Of a stretch of DNA of 64,000 bases, positions 46,199 through 58,168 are shown piece after piece; the stretch's first letter is position 1; each line of letters begins with the position of its first letter. The DNA lies in contig MU839101.1 in the NCBI GenBank assembly GCA_030685235.1, positions 372,001 through 436,000 of the forward strand, given 5' to 3'. Under the pieces are notes generated by a model. It made no database searches. It had not been told where the DNA came from and was given only the letters and a program-made list of their open reading frames with translations. Source of the DNA: Copromyces sp. CBS 386.78 (lineage: Eukaryota; Ascomycota; Sordariomycetes; Sordariales; Sordariaceae). A program made the position numbers and the translations under genes.

Positions 46199-49100
46199 AT
46201 GACTCCGGATCCTTTCCTGCCCGTCGCGCCGGCGAGGGTCAAGACGCTGGTGTTGCCCATAGGAAGGATTAAGCGTGACCGCTTTGACACCTTTGTCAAG
46301 AGCCTAAACACCGAGAATGTCGTCCAGCTACGCGACGTCACCGCCGATGGCCGGCCAAACAGAAGTAGGGACCGCCAGCTTGTATCCAAAGATCCATTAG
46401 AGCTTCCGCTGACCCGCGTATCTGCCTCTGCTAGATATGTTTACTCCTCTGGCCTTCCCCGACGGCGCCATGTTCTACGATCTTATGACCCACGTCCCAC
46501 CCCCTTCGCACCTTGCGCTGGTGCCTTTCGATCTATACCGCGAACCGCTGGCCCTACTTGCCATTGCCGATGGCTCCGAGATCAATAATGTCGTTCTCAG
46601 CAAGAGGCAATCTGGCGGCAGGACAGTCGCCGAAACAAACATACGCTCGCTTGATCAGGAGTTGGAAGACCTAAGGGACCGCTACCCCAGGATACTCGTT
46701 CACCAAGTCTTGCTGTTCGACTATGTGCCCTCCGGAGAAAACCCAATACCAATTCCTGAAGGCATCGTTACAATCCCGCCACCCGAGCAGCACAAAAGAA
46801 CCACCATGAAGACGGTCATGTGTGACATATCCTCGTTGATTCTGGCCGAGATGACCACTCTCGCCAAATCATATGAGGGTATGACCTTTATTGACTCGCC
46901 CGGTCACGCTTCCAGCGCCGAACAGATGTATGGGGCACAAGGACCTCTAGGAGACCCTTCGAGGAGGAATTCCCAGTTCGCAATACCAACCAACCGATCA
47001 GTCTCAGCGAGCGGGCTTATAGATAGGGGTCACCAGTCGCGTATGTCTATGCCTCCTGTCCCTTTCAAGGGAGGCACTTTTGGTTCCAACCGTGCAGTTT
47101 CTGGTCAACCTGCGACACCGCCCAATGGGAGAAGCGGGCTATCTAACCCGCCCACGAACTTTGACGACATCACGGGAAGCGAGTCGGTTAGTCCTGAGAA
47201 GGCATTGCCTTCGCGTCCCGACTTTATGGATGTGTTCAGGACCCAGAGCCAGGACAGGGTATCAGTACAGGGATTTGGATCGGGCGGATCGACCGATAAG
47301 AAGTTGCATAGAGGAAAGAGCAGGTTCCAGATCGTCTTGGGCTCCCTGTATCTCCAGGCCGGTCGGTGGATTGACGCGCTCAGAGAGCTGACCGAGGGTG
47401 CAACTGGGGCCAAATCGACTAATGATCACATTTGGCACGGAAAGGCCCTGGAGCTATCTCTCATAGCACTGTTGCTGCTGGGTTGGGCTGGCATTGAATT
47501 CGATGTACACCCCATCTTGCTTCCAAATGCCGACAAAGGAACTGCGCTCGCGAACCAAATTCTGGAGGCCGAACAGAAAGATCCAAACCAACCGCGTTGG
47601 CTACGGAGGCTACAGGTGTACATCCCAGAGTTGCTCGACCGTATCATCAGCCTCTACTCGAGGATAACAGCCGAAAACCTCCAACCGCTACCCATGTCTG
47701 AGACTATCATCCGTTTCTGCAGAATGCTCACGGCTCTGCATGTCGCGGATGGGAAGCTTGATGAACGGTCTCTAGAGATGATGGTCCTTGGTACACCACC
47801 GCCAAAACAGTTGACCACGTCTCCTAGATTCACTATTATCCCAACAAGGATTCATATCCTGTCGAATTTAATGAAGGCCTATCCGGGTTCTGCTTCCGAG
47901 CTGTTAACTACCGCTGACCGAATAGTACTCCTCAGCGGCATTGCATCAGTCTTGGGAGTGCTAGGTTTCCAGAGGAAGAAGGCCATGGTCGTTAGGGATC
48001 TGGTGTCGGTTCTGATCGGCGGCCTAGTTGAAGCGCGCACCAGGGGAGCTGCAGATGTTGGAATCCATCCCGCGGCCGGGCTTGTCGGTCTTAATGGGCT
48101 CGGCGGGAACGGCCACGCCGGTGCTTTGGATCTAACAGAAAATGACATCGAGCAGGGTATCGGTGCCTTTCTCGGCCTCCTGCTGAGGACGTACGGAGTG
48201 GTAACCGTTGACCCGGGCTCGACAGCTTCTTTGGAAGAATCCGCCACAAGAGACGACTCTGACGAAGCAGTAGTTGCGAGAATCTTGAAACAATCCGATC
48301 TACGAAATTTTGGCATTCAGGATATCAAGCTTAACATTTTAAGGACGTGCGTCAGCTTTTCAGAAGCGCTCCCAGACTTTGCTGGCGTGTTGAAATACTC
48401 AAGCGACCTTCTACGGACGGCTGGGAGCGGTACCGCTCCTGGCCTGCGACGCGAGGACGCGTACCCGGCAATCCATAGAGAAGACCAGATACGCTTCGCT
48501 ACTAACATCGCGAAAACATCCAACCTTGCCAAACGCCTGGGTATGGGTCATTTGGCGGCCGAGTATTGGGACGAGTTTCTTCTCAGGGGCGTTAAGCTCG
48601 AACCCCTAGCCACGACACGAACACCAGTTTCGCATGCTCGGAGCGTGCTGCCTAATGCCGTGACGACAACGAGGACCTCGCAGGACGTCAATCCATTCAT
48701 CTATAACCCCTTTCTGAAACAGCCAGCCGCAGCAGATGTCGAGAAGGTTCTGGTTGCTGGAGAGGCGGCAACGTTCAGGCTTACCTTCCAAAACACATTC
48801 GAGATGGATCTAGAGCTGGAGAGCATCCGCCTAGATACCGAAGGAGCCGAGTTCGAATCTGCAGTCGAAAGTCTTGTCGTAGGACCATATCGTACCCAGG
48901 TTCTCAGGATATCAGGAGTGCCTAAAGCTGCAGGGACTCTGAGGATCAAGGGTGCTATTATCAAAGTCAGGGGCTGTCGCGAACGAAGGTTCCCTATCTT
49001 GATTGAGCAGTGGGCTCCTGAGAAAGAACCAAAGGTGAAAGGCATAGGCCTCGCGGCACTTGATGTTCCTCCAGCGAAGCGTACACCTCCAACACAACGC

Positions 49101-50636
49101 CCTAAGCCAGAAAGCCTCGAGCTGAACGTCATTGCCGAACAACCAGTTGTAATGGTCAAGTCTTCAACGCTTCCCCAGTCATCGGTTATGATCCTTGAAG
49201 GGGAGCGCCAGAAGTTCTCGGTCACACTGCAGAACCTATCAGAGACGACCCCAGTTGATTTTCTGCTGTTCTCCTTCCAAGACTCAACTCAGGAACCGTT
49301 ACAGGCCGCAATGGCCAGTAGAGATGCCACTCCCGCTGAGCTTTATGAATATGAGCTCATCCTTGCCAAGAAGCAGGCTCTTCGCATACGCAAGGAAGGA
49401 AACCAGAAGAGATATATTCCTCCCGGCGGAACAGCAACGTTCGACTTCGAGATTCTCGGGAAACCAGGTCTTACCCACGGCCTCATCCAGGTTGACTATG
49501 CTTACTTGGGCGTGCCTCCTGACGAGCTAGAAGGAGAGAGGTTCTTTACTCGTCAGGTCTCGTTGGCGCTTACTGTTACTGTCAATGCTAGCATCGAAAT
49601 AGTCCGCATGGATGTCTTCCCACTGCACGGCAGCATCCCTGAACCACTCTGGTTACGGGCGGGCAGCAACAAGGAGAGCACGTCGGCACTCACCGCCGAC
49701 ACACATTGCCTGCTAATGTTGGATTTGCGCAATGCTTGGCCGAGCAACATGGTGGTCCAGCTTGAGTCGGAGGACGGAGCCAGGCTCGAGGAGCATATCC
49801 TTCCTGGAAACGTCAACAGGGTGATCTTTCCCATCAAGCGGGTCTACCTGGAGGACCCTTATGCGTTCATTCCTGTGTTGAACCCTTCCCGACAGAGGCA
49901 GTTCATTGTCAGCTCAAAGCTTACGCCCGAGATGGAACGATCCAACCGCGAGGCGTTCTGGTACAGGGAGAGGGTCTTAGACTCGCTCAAGGGAACGTGG
50001 CGGACGGGGCCAGGAGGGGGCACCATTGCTGGCGGTAGGAACGGAAGCATTGAGCTAAGGGCCATGAGGTTGACGAGCCGCATGATCGAGGCGGTAAAGG
50101 TGGATGAGATCGGAATCGAAATTTCCCTTCTGGATGCATCCGCCTCGCCGTCGGATGCCTCTGAAGATCAAAAGCACAAATCACACGCAATCGCCAAGGT
50201 CGAGTCCTTCTTACAGCTCCGCGTCGCCGTCACCAACCGCACAAACCAGCCCATCTATCCGCTCGTCCGCCTCATGCCGTCCCTATGCCACCGACCGCTC
50301 AACGTCGCGCTCGATTTCACCCGCAAGTTTGCCTGGAACGGCACTCTACAGAAAGCACTACCTCTTTTGGCAGGTGGAGAAAAAGCCGAGGTTGTTATGG
50401 GCGTCACGGCGCTGTGTAGAGGCGAGTTCGAGATCTCTGCGAGCGTGGAGGAGACGATGGTGTGGAGGCCGAGCGAGGAGGAGGAAGAAGAGAGGCGGAA
50501 GAGGAGGAGCGAGGCGGAGAAGATGCAGGATGCGGCGATGGGGATGGAGATTGCGGGAAGTAAAAGAGAGAGGAGGGTGTGGTGCTCTCGGAGGCCGGCT
50601 AGGGTTGTTGTGGTTAGGAATGATGGGGATGAGTGA
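46199..50636 (+). CDS. trs120: TRAPP-II complex subunit Trs120 (TRAPPC9/HypA), 1,455 residues
   Basis: Exon 1 46199-46364 and exon 2 46435-50636 join over a 70-bp intron with a GCTGAC branch site; the frame stays open for 1,400 codons. TRAPP-II is the exchange factor that activates the Ypt31/Rab11 GTPase at the late Golgi; in Aspergillus the homologue is HypA, needed for polar growth. Family marks are the N terminus (PVAPARVKTLVLPIGRIKRDRF, trimmed here), LALVPFDLYREPLALLAI and RFQIVLGSLYLQAGRWIDAL; the second half is beta-rich with repeated Ig-like segments. A disordered Ser/Pro-rich insert lies at about residues 210-330. The last 60 residues are Glu/Arg-rich, with a predicted helix. Confidence 0.93.
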
Positions 50637-51181
50637 ACCATGTGAAAGGAAGTAAGGATGTTGGTATGTAGAGGTATGCATGGCGAAGCGTTGATACTGG
50701 TTTCCGGGTTGGGGTTGGGGACGGAAAGCATGGAAGTATGATATGAAGCTGCATGACAGGTAGAATAAATATTAATCGCCATATATCCATCAATAACGTC
50801 CAAATGTACAACAAGCAAAGAGCTAATCACAACCTAGTTCTGATCTGCAGAACGACACGATGGTGCTGTCATGGTGACAATCGCGAAGACCGATCTCATA
50901 TGTACCAGGGTTAGGGTTCTGTCAATACAAAACTCCCGAACGCTGAAGCCGCTCGCCACTGCGAATTCACCGAAACGGTGGCCAAGGCTTTCGAGATTTT
51001 GTTAAACGAATCTCACCACTGACTCACAAAATCGGCGCAAGACCTCGATTTTCTCCCTTTGCCTAGGGAGCGTTGGCCGGTGGACTAGGTGTTCGACCAA
51101 AAACGAAAGGTTGTTTATTTTGATCCCGCCGCACACTCTTCCGTTTGTTATTAGCTTTTCCTTCGCTCATGCAAGGAAGGC
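50637..51181. other. Spacer with PABA synthase promoter
   Basis: 0.5 kb between genes on the same strand, presumably the Trs120 3' UTR and the next promoter. Nothing else seen. Confidence 0.5.
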
Positions 51182-54100
51182 ATGGACGACCAACACAATT
51201 CCGAGTCTAACACCAACATGGTTACATCCATCCACTATGTTATTGATTCTTCTTCCGCATCGCCTTCATCACACCCTCCTTCATCTAAGTCTTACGACAG
51301 CAACAAAAGCCCTGTTAATATCAGTGGCAACGCCAATGGCATCACCAACGGCAACCACGCCCCACCAACAACAACAAAACCATTCAACAATGAGATGAGC
51401 GGCAACAAGAAGAAGCACAAAATCCTCTTCCTGGACGCCTACGACTCCTTCTCCAACAACATCACCTCCCTCCTCACCACCCTCCTGCACGGCGTAGACG
51501 TCTACGTCCTCTCCATCGACTCTCCCCTCTTAGACCCTACCTCGCCAGACTTCCACAACCGGTTTCGGAGGGAACTCGCCCAGTACACGGCCGTAGTATG
51601 CGGACCTGGACCGGGATCGCCCGATAATGAGGCGGATGTTGGGTTGATGAATTATGTTTGGCAACTCACTGCTGGTAGTGGACTGCTACCCGTCCTGGGC
51701 ATCTGTCTCGGGTTCCAGAGCTTGGTGAAGTACGGTGGTGGGGAGGTGAAGAGGCTTAAGAGGGGGCTGCATGGGATGGTTAGGGAGGTTTTGCATCGTT
51801 CTGATTCTGATTGCGGTAACGGCAATGGGGATGGGAATATCTTTCACGATGTGAAGCCGTTCAAGGCGACGCTTTACCACTCACTTTGCGGCGATATTGG
51901 TCAACACGAGGTTTCTGAGGCGGACTGGAAGGAGGAGAGAGGAGGTGCAAAGTGGAAGGCTATTCAAGGGAAGTGTCCCGAGCTCTTGCCGCTGGCGTGG
52001 GTAGAGGAGGAGCGCGAGAACGGCGAAGTGGAGAGGATTCTGATGGGGGTTCTGCACCTAAGGAAACCATTCTGGGGGTTGCAGTACCACCCGGAATCCG
52101 TGTGCACGGAGCAAGAGGGGAACAAGGTCATTGAGAACTGGTTCAAAGAGGCGCTGAGGTGGAATGAAGAGCAGGGGAGGATGGTGGTGGAAGTTGCTGA
52201 GGGTGAGAGGTTGGCGCATCAGGCTACTAAGCCTAGTCTGCTGTCGAGATTGCAGGTGCCGGTTGGCGACGACGAGCAGACGACGTCTTCTACTGCTACT
52301 ACTGGCGAGACTAACAAGATCTGGTGGGAGCGCATAGGAAGGAGACCTGAGTATCGTTCCGTCGCTGTCCGTCTGCCGCATGGCGTGCAGGTGTCAGATG
52401 TGGTGGAAGAGCTGGGCTTGGACGGGTCTGACAAGGTCGTGGTTTTGGAGTCTGCGAATGCGGCTGCTACGGCGTCGGCAAGAGCAGATGTGAGAGGTCG
52501 GTACAGCATCATTGCGGCGGAACTGGATGAGGCGTTGCGGCTTGAATATCATACTGGTAACGAGTATGCTACTTTGAAGCTTCAAAATGTCAATGGCTTG
52601 CAGGTTGATCTGTCTGAACGGGTCTTCCTCGCTTCTTACGGTGGGATATGGGGTCTGGTGGCCAGCTTCCAGGAGATGAGAAGTCTTGGAAGTGGTGTTG
52701 AGCTTCCTGATTTACCGTTTTTGGGAGGATTCGTCGGTTTCATCACCTACGAACAAGGCCTGAGTGACATCGACATTCATTTGGAGAACCGTCAACACCA
52801 TCGACCTGATGTCTGTCTAGCATGGGTAACCAAGAGCGTGATCATAGATCACACTCTTGGCTTGGTCCATATTCAGGAGTTGTATTCTTCTGATACGGAT
52901 GTGGACGATGATGCCTGGATGCGGAGCATCGCAGACCGACTTGTATCAACATCACCTCATCACCAACATCAACTCTTCAATGACTTACCTTCCCCAGCCA
53001 AAAAGGCGAAGACGCGCCGTCCATCCACAAGCACCTCGATACAAACACCCTTGACCAAGGAGTACGAAGCCAAGGTCAAGGCCTGCCAGGAGTTCATTGC
53101 AGCCGGCGATTCCTACGAGCTCTGTCTCACAGACCAAACCAAGATCACTCGGCCCCTGAGCGACGCTATCCCATCAACTACCTCCCAAGAACACAAAGCC
53201 TCGCAACAACGGCCAACCAGCCCAACCTTTAACCGGAAGCAACAGCAACGGCGTCGCTCCTCCTCCTCTCTCGTACCCACGACGACCTCAACCCCCGTCC
53301 CCTCATCCTGGCATCTCTACAAAACCCTGCGCTCCCGCCAACCAGCCCCCTTCGCATCCTACCTCCGCCTGGGCGGCGTTACCCTCGTCAGCGCCTCGCC
53401 CGAGCGCTTCCTGACGTACGACCGGCGCGGGAGGTGCTCGATGCGGCCGATGAAGGGGACGGTGCGCAAGTCCGAATCCGTGTCGACGCTGGAGCAGGCC
53501 GAGAAGATCCTGCACGTGCCTAAAGAAGAGGCCGAGAACTTGATGATTGTCGACCTGGTCCGGCACGACTTGCATTCTATTTGTGGAGCGGGCAACGTTG
53601 AGGTGAGCGATTTGCTCAAGGTGGAGGAGTATCAGAGTGTGTTTCAGATGATTACTGTTATTGAGGGGCAGTTGCCTTCTCCGTCCTCTTCTCATCAAGA
53701 TGGAAACAACGGGAAGAAATACACGGGACTAGATGTCCTGGCCGCTAGTCTGCCGCCGGGAAGCATGACGGGGGCTCCCAAGAAACGCAGCTGCGAGCTG
53801 TTGCAGCAGATTGAGCAGCACCGCGAGCGCAGCTTGTACTCGGGTGTTGTTGGGTACATGTGTGTCACTGGCAGAGGAGACTGGAGCGTGACGATCCGAA
53901 GTTTGTTCCGTTGGGACGATGAGCGGGTGACTGTGCAGGGACAAGGAGAACAAGATGGTCAGCAGAGTGAGGAGGAACATGAGGTGTGGCATATTGGTGC
54001 TGGAGGTGCGGTTACTATTCTGAGTACCCCTGAGGGCGAGCGGGAAGAGATGTTTACAAAACTGGCTGGGCCGTTGAGGGTGTTTGCGGATCTGGGGTAG
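51182..54100 (+). CDS. Bifunctional para-aminobenzoate (aminodeoxychorismate) synthase, 972 residues, single exon
   Basis: Makes aminodeoxychorismate from chorismate and glutamine, the first step to PABA and folate. After a 75-residue low-complexity start comes a class I glutamine amidotransferase domain (about 80-325): DAYDSFSNNI, CGPGPGSPDNE, nucleophile Cys175 in GICLGFQS, and His303/Glu305 in QYHPES. The chorismate-binding domain fills about 625-965: AGDSYELCLTDQTKI, FASYLRLGG, SPERFL, MKGT, IVDLVRHDL and GSMTGAPKK. The lysine in PMKGT separates aminodeoxychorismate synthase from anthranilate synthase, which has alanine there. Between the two domains lies the N-terminal TrpE-like region, with Ser/Gln-rich inserts at about 605 and 680-710. 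The lyase step (PabC) is not in this window. Confidence 0.94.
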   Translation: MDDQHNSESNTNMVTSIHYVIDSSSASPSSHPPSSKSYDSNKSPVNISGNANGITNGNHAPPTTTKPFNNEMSGNKKKHKILFLDAYDSFSNNITSLLTTLLHGVDVYVLSIDSPLLDPTSPDFHNRFRRELAQYTAVVCGPGPGSPDNEADVGLMNYVWQLTAGSGLLPVLGICLGFQSLVKYGGGEVKRLKRGLHGMVREVLHRSDSDCGNGNGDGNIFHDVKPFKATLYHSLCGDIGQHEVSEADWKEERGGAKWKAIQGKCPELLPLAWVEEERENGEVERILMGVLHLRKPFWGLQYHPESVCTEQEGNKVIENWFKEALRWNEEQGRMVVEVAEGERLAHQATKPSLLSRLQVPVGDDEQTTSSTATTGETNKIWWERIGRRPEYRSVAVRLPHGVQVSDVVEELGLDGSDKVVVLESANAAATASARADVRGRYSIIAAELDEALRLEYHTGNEYATLKLQNVNGLQVDLSERVFLASYGGIWGLVASFQEMRSLGSGVELPDLPFLGGFVGFITYEQGLSDIDIHLENRQHHRPDVCLAWVTKSVIIDHTLGLVHIQELYSSDTDVDDDAWMRSIADRLVSTSPHHQHQLFNDLPSPAKKAKTRRPSTSTSIQTPLTKEYEAKVKACQEFIAAGDSYELCLTDQTKITRPLSDAIPSTTSQEHKASQQRPTSPTFNRKQQQRRRSSSSLVPTTTSTPVPSSWHLYKTLRSRQPAPFASYLRLGGVTLVSASPERFLTYDRRGRCSMRPMKGTVRKSESVSTLEQAEKILHVPKEEAENLMIVDLVRHDLHSICGAGNVEVSDLLKVEEYQSVFQMITVIEGQLPSPSSSHQDGNNGKKYTGLDVLAASLPPGSMTGAPKKRSCELLQQIEQHRERSLYSGVVGYMCVTGRGDWSVTIRSLFRWDDERVTVQGQGEQDGQQSEEEHEVWHIGAGGAVTILSTPEGEREEMFTKLAGPLRVFADLG

Positions 54101-54661
54101 AGCTGGGAAGGTGAATGGAGACAAGACAAAAGAGGGTTGATTGATCATTTCAGGCTCAGGCGTATCTCAGGGTTGGAAGGATATTCAACGTATCTATTTA
54201 TTTGGGGGTCATGGTGTCCAGGTAAACTGGGTTGGAGTTCTGTCTATAGTATTTGGGCTCAACGGATGCATATGGGTGGGGGGAGACTAAAAAACTAGAC
54301 ATTTCAACACGATGCATCGAAGATAGACAGAAAGAGGGCGTTAAGTACTCTCGCTAGATAATTGATCATAAAATAAAATAACCTCATAACTGTCTCATTA
54401 TCATCCAAACCCAGCACAGCCCAAAAGCCCTTCATCAGCCAGTGCCTGTCTCTTTCCCAAAAACCCATTGATCATATCCCATAGCCGTCATCCGGCTCAA
54501 GTCCCGGCAGTTGTACAATCATGGTCTCCCACCATGTATAAATCAGTTCCGTACCCAGCCGCTCTCCGAGAATCCCTGCTCCTTTGTAGTTCTGTGCCAT
54601 TGTTGTGTGTGTGTCTCGGACTACGATATATCTGTCGTTGTCGCTTTCATTGGTCGGCTAG
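54101..54661. other. Convergent spacer
   Basis: 0.56 kb between the PABA synthase and Vps55 stops. No gene seen. Confidence 0.5.
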
Positions 54662-55132
54662 TCAAAAGTCTTGCTCCTCCTGGAAGAACATGGCGAAGCT
54701 GATAATCGTTCCATAGATCAACAGGCCACCGATAACGGACATGATCATGGCCGGGACCGTGATAATAGCCGAGTTTGCGAGAACCACTGGAAGAGCTGTT
54801 GCCGTAAAGATTAGCTATCGTACTTTTCCAACACATCGGGATACATAACAATAGCAAGACGGATGAGTAAACCTACCAAGCCCCATCATGACCAAGAAGC
54901 CAGTGCAGAAGCGACCCAGATCCAGCACCGCGGCACCCGAGCTCTCAACAAAATCGTCCGGGTTGGCGCAATGGCTGCAGATCCAGTTGGGTATGGGCGC
55001 CAACACGTAAGTGGCCACCACCAGCAGCGGATAGTATGCCTTCCATAGTGCGCATGACAGGATGACGAGGAGGAAGCCCACCGCCAAGACGAAGGAGAGC
55101 GCGATGATGGTCTTGAGTCCTGCTGCCGGCAT
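54662..55132 (-). CDS. vps55: Vps55-family endosomal membrane protein (129 residues)
   Basis: Exons 55132-54877 and 54795-54662, joined across an 81-bp intron (GTAGGT...CAACAG). Four hydrophobic segments: LKTIIALSFVLAVGFLLVIL, YYPLLVVATYVLAPIPNWIC, a pair after the SSGAAVLDLGRF loop, and AMIMSVIGGLLIYGTIISFA. The NPDD loop and C-terminal FAMFFQEEQDF are typical of Vps55/OB-RGRP proteins, which with Vps68 act in late endosome to vacuole transport. The second exon is too short and hydrophobic to be judged alone, but the frame and length fit the family. Confidence 0.9.
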
Positions 55133-55950
55133 CTTGGGTGATTATGTCGGAATTTCTGATGGCGAAGCCGTATATGTTTTTGATACCGTAGAAGTGATGA
55201 CGTCGTTTGCGCCGGGAACTCGGAGGGTCGTGGAGTGTGTCAGGCTAGGTAGAATCCAAGTGACGCGGGCCTGCCAGGTTCAAAGATGTTTGTTGCGCGG
55301 GCGTAGATAACTCGTTGATCGATGAGACTGTATAGTGCTGCCTGCTGCTTTTGGTAATCGAGAACGTGACAGTTATCGCATGGGTTTACTCGGCTTGCGC
55401 TCTTCGTCGACTCGTTGCTGTGGCAGGCGACAACTCGTGATGGTGGTGATCCAGTGTGCCGTGGTGGAGTTTTGGAGGAGCTCCAAGCCTCCAGCGAGCG
55501 GAACAAGTGGACGACTGCTTTGCCCGTGGTCTGGCTGTCGTCAGTCAGGCAGCCTCTTGGCTTCAGCACACAAAGTCTTGGCGGGTCTCCCAGCGCGCGC
55601 CTGGCCGCCTGCACCTGGACTCAGCATCAAAAAGTGGGTCTGACTTTCTTTTGGCGGGCAAGAAAGGTACCTGCAGCGACGTACCAGTTGCCTGCCGGGG
55701 CGGGCGGCGGGACCTGACGAAGCTAGGAGCTGCCTGCGCAGCTGGGGAAGGACGCAACCACTGTCCACTGACCTCCATCCATCCCACCCAGACTGCACCA
55801 CCATCGTCACTATCAGCACCAAACAACAATCTTCAGTTTCGCGTCCTCCAAATTCCAGAAGAAACCGACGATATTTGCCGGCACAAACCCCAATACTTCC
55901 ACCGCAGTCCGCATCTCGTTGTCCAGCCTCCGCGATAGAGGAATCCAGCC
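55133..55950. promoter_or_regulatory. Divergent promoter region of Vps55 and Pre5
   Basis: 0.8 kb between two divergent genes. Small ORFs only; a few frames over 90 codons have no ATG in good context or family feature. Confidence 0.5.
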
Positions 55951-56993
55951 ATGTTCAGGAACAACTACGACAACGACTCGGTCACATTGTAAGCTAAGCT
56001 GTCCCGCAGCAGCAGCAGCAGCAGCAGCCAAACTGGGCCCTGCTTCCAAACGCCCAAAGCTCCTCCGCCTGCCACTTTAATGAGATCTACCCTCGACGAT
56101 CAGCTAACAACTGCCTTCCCTCCAGCTCCCCTCAAGGGCGAATTTTCCAGGTCGAATATGCGGCGGAAGCAGTAAAGCAGGGTTCGGTGGTGGTGGGAAT
56201 TGCTAGCAAGACACATGCCGTCCTGGTAGCGATCAAGGTACTCAACCCCGATCACCATCCCCTCGGTGCACCCTTCTGCCAACAACATGTCTCCTCCCAC
56301 TTCACATTCAAGTTAAGCTGACCATTATCTCCTCTCTCCGTCAAGCGTAACGCCGAAGAACTCTCCTCGTACCAAAAGAAGCTCTTTCCCATCGACGAAC
56401 ATGTCGGCATCGCCATCGCCGGTCTCACCTCTGACGCGCGCGTCCTCTCCAACTTCATGAAGCAGCAGTGCCTCGGCCACCGCCTCACGTACGGTCGTAA
56501 CATGCCCGTCCGGACTCTCGTCGACATGATTGGATCCAAGGCGCAGATCAACACGCAACACTACGGCAAGCGGCCCTACGGTGTCGGTCTCTTGGTCGCC
56601 GGCGTTGACGACCACGGCCCGCACTTGTTCGAGTTCCAGCCCAGCGGCATGACCGAGGAGATGGTTGCTTTTGCCATTGGCGCCCGCAGCCAGATGGCGC
56701 GCACATACCTGGAGAAGAACCTGGACGCCTTTGCCGACTGCGGCCGCGAGGAGCTGATCCGTCACGGTCTCAAAGCGCTCAAGGAGAGCTTGGTGCAGGA
56801 CCGCGAGTTGACGATCGACAATACCAGTGTTGCCATTGTGGGCGTCGAGAAACAGGAGGACGGCACGACCAAGCCGCAGCCATTCAAGGTGTACGATGGA
56901 CAAGACGTCAGCGCATGGATAGAGAGTGTGGCGGATAACGCAGAGGCTGCCCCGGCGACTGCCGAGGGTGAGGGTATGGATGTCGATAGTTAG
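55951..56993 (+). CDS. pre5: 20S proteasome alpha subunit Pre5 (alpha6/PSMA1), 265 residues
   Basis: Exons 55951-55988, 56126-56237 and 56346-56993. The spliced start [17 protein letters not shown] with GRIFQVEYA directly after is the alpha-type signature with its N-terminal gate; [19 protein letters not shown] and [16 protein letters not shown] identify alpha6/Pre5. Alpha subunits form the outer rings of the 20S core and are not catalytic. The C terminus is acidic ([10 protein letters not shown]) as in other fungi. A (CAG)n microsatellite lies in intron 1 (56007-56028); intron 2 ends in an AAG acceptor. The gene converges with the LOG-family gene. Confidence 0.95.
56007..56028 (+). repeat. 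(AGC)n microsatellite in Pre5 intron 1
   Basis: Seven or so trinucleotide units just after the donor of intron 1; likely length-variable. Confidence 0.85.
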
Positions 56994-57346
56994 AGGGTGA
57001 ACTTGCGGTTTACTTTCAAGCAAAGGAACAGGGCAAATTAGCACACAGGGAGCGCATACACCCGGAATGAAGTAATGAGATCAACAGATGGCTTGATGCT
57101 AATGTATTGTATTGTGTCTACTGACATTGTGCCCTTCAATCCCGTCGATCAAGCAAATGGTAACACCGAGAGCTTTTGGATATGGCCTGGCCTGGCCCTG
57201 CCTAAAAAAGAGGGCCCCTGAACGCCGTCTGATCCATCCAGAAAGAAGCTGTGCGATGTAAGAGCAACAGCAACTGGTTTCCCAAGAAAACCAAAAAAAG
57301 AAAGAACCTCAGAAACAAATCCCTTCTCCTCTGCTACCCTGCTCGC
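56994..57346. other. Short convergent spacer
   Basis: About 350 bp between the Pre5 and LOG-family stops, holding 3' UTRs. No gene. Confidence 0.55.
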
Positions 57347-58168
57347 CTACTCGTCACTCCACTTCAGCTTCAGGACCGCCTCGGAAACCTTATACTCTCT
57401 CAGCGCCTTGATCGCATCCTCAGGGTTCTTGGCCTCCACCATGATCTTTCCGTTCGCCTGGTTCACAAAACCCTCCTTGATGCTGTTCTGGATCCACTGC
57501 AAGATACCATCATAGAAGCCGTTGATGTTTAGCAGCACGATGCCCTTGTCGTGAATGCCCAGCTGGTTCCACGTAACCGTCTCGAACAGCTCCTCCATGG
57601 TGCCGTAGCCGCCGCTCATGGCGATGAAGCCCGATCCGGGGCCGCCCGCCAAAACCTCCTGCGCCATCATCAGCTTGCGCGTGTGCATGTCCTTGACGAT
57701 GGTCGTGCGGCCGAAGACGTTCTCGTCGGGGACGGCGAGCTGCTTGGCCTTTTCCTCGTCCTCAGCGGTGCCGTCTTTTTGGGTGCCGTTGGTGTGAGCG
57801 GACGTGTAGTTGGGGTCGCGCTCGTACCGGACCAGAGCCTCGGGGATGATGCCGTGGACTGAGTCAGGGCCGGAGAGAGAGACGAGCGTCTTGGCGATCT
57901 CGCCCATGAGGCCGACTGTGCCACCTCCGTAGACTGTGGTATTTTGTGTTAACGAAGATTCCGTATCATTTTAGGTGAGAGCAGTTAGTAACTACATACC
58001 TAGGCCAATGTTGTTGGCAGCCATGACGCGGGCGAGCTGGCGCGCGGCTTCGAGGTAGATGGGGTTGTTGCCGGCGGACGCGCCGCAGTAGACGCAGATC
58101 TTGGTCCGCTTAGGACTGCCATCAGCGTTGGTGCTGGAAGTTACGCCGTTGGTCGACATGTTGGTCAT
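57347..58168 (-). CDS. LOG-family protein (cytokinin phosphoribohydrolase-like), 251 residues
   Basis: Exons 58168-58000 and 57933-57347 (66-bp intron, GTATGT...CACAG). LOG enzymes cut cytokinin ribotides to free bases; many members act on AMP-type nucleotides of unknown role. The fold starts KICVYCGASAGNNPIYLEAA, with GGGTVGLMG around the intron (residues 57-67), DMHTRKLMM (active-site R-K), and the signature SGGYGTMEELFE (PGGxGTxxE type). A disordered insert with acidic and basic residues (about 95-120) makes it longer than plant LOG proteins. An alternative start at 58159 would drop three residues. The substrate in this fungus cannot be known from sequence. Confidence 0.92.

Noticed and set aside
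54580..54625. TGTGTG run as a regulatory element
   Set aside because: Only a few units; not more than expected for simple sequence.
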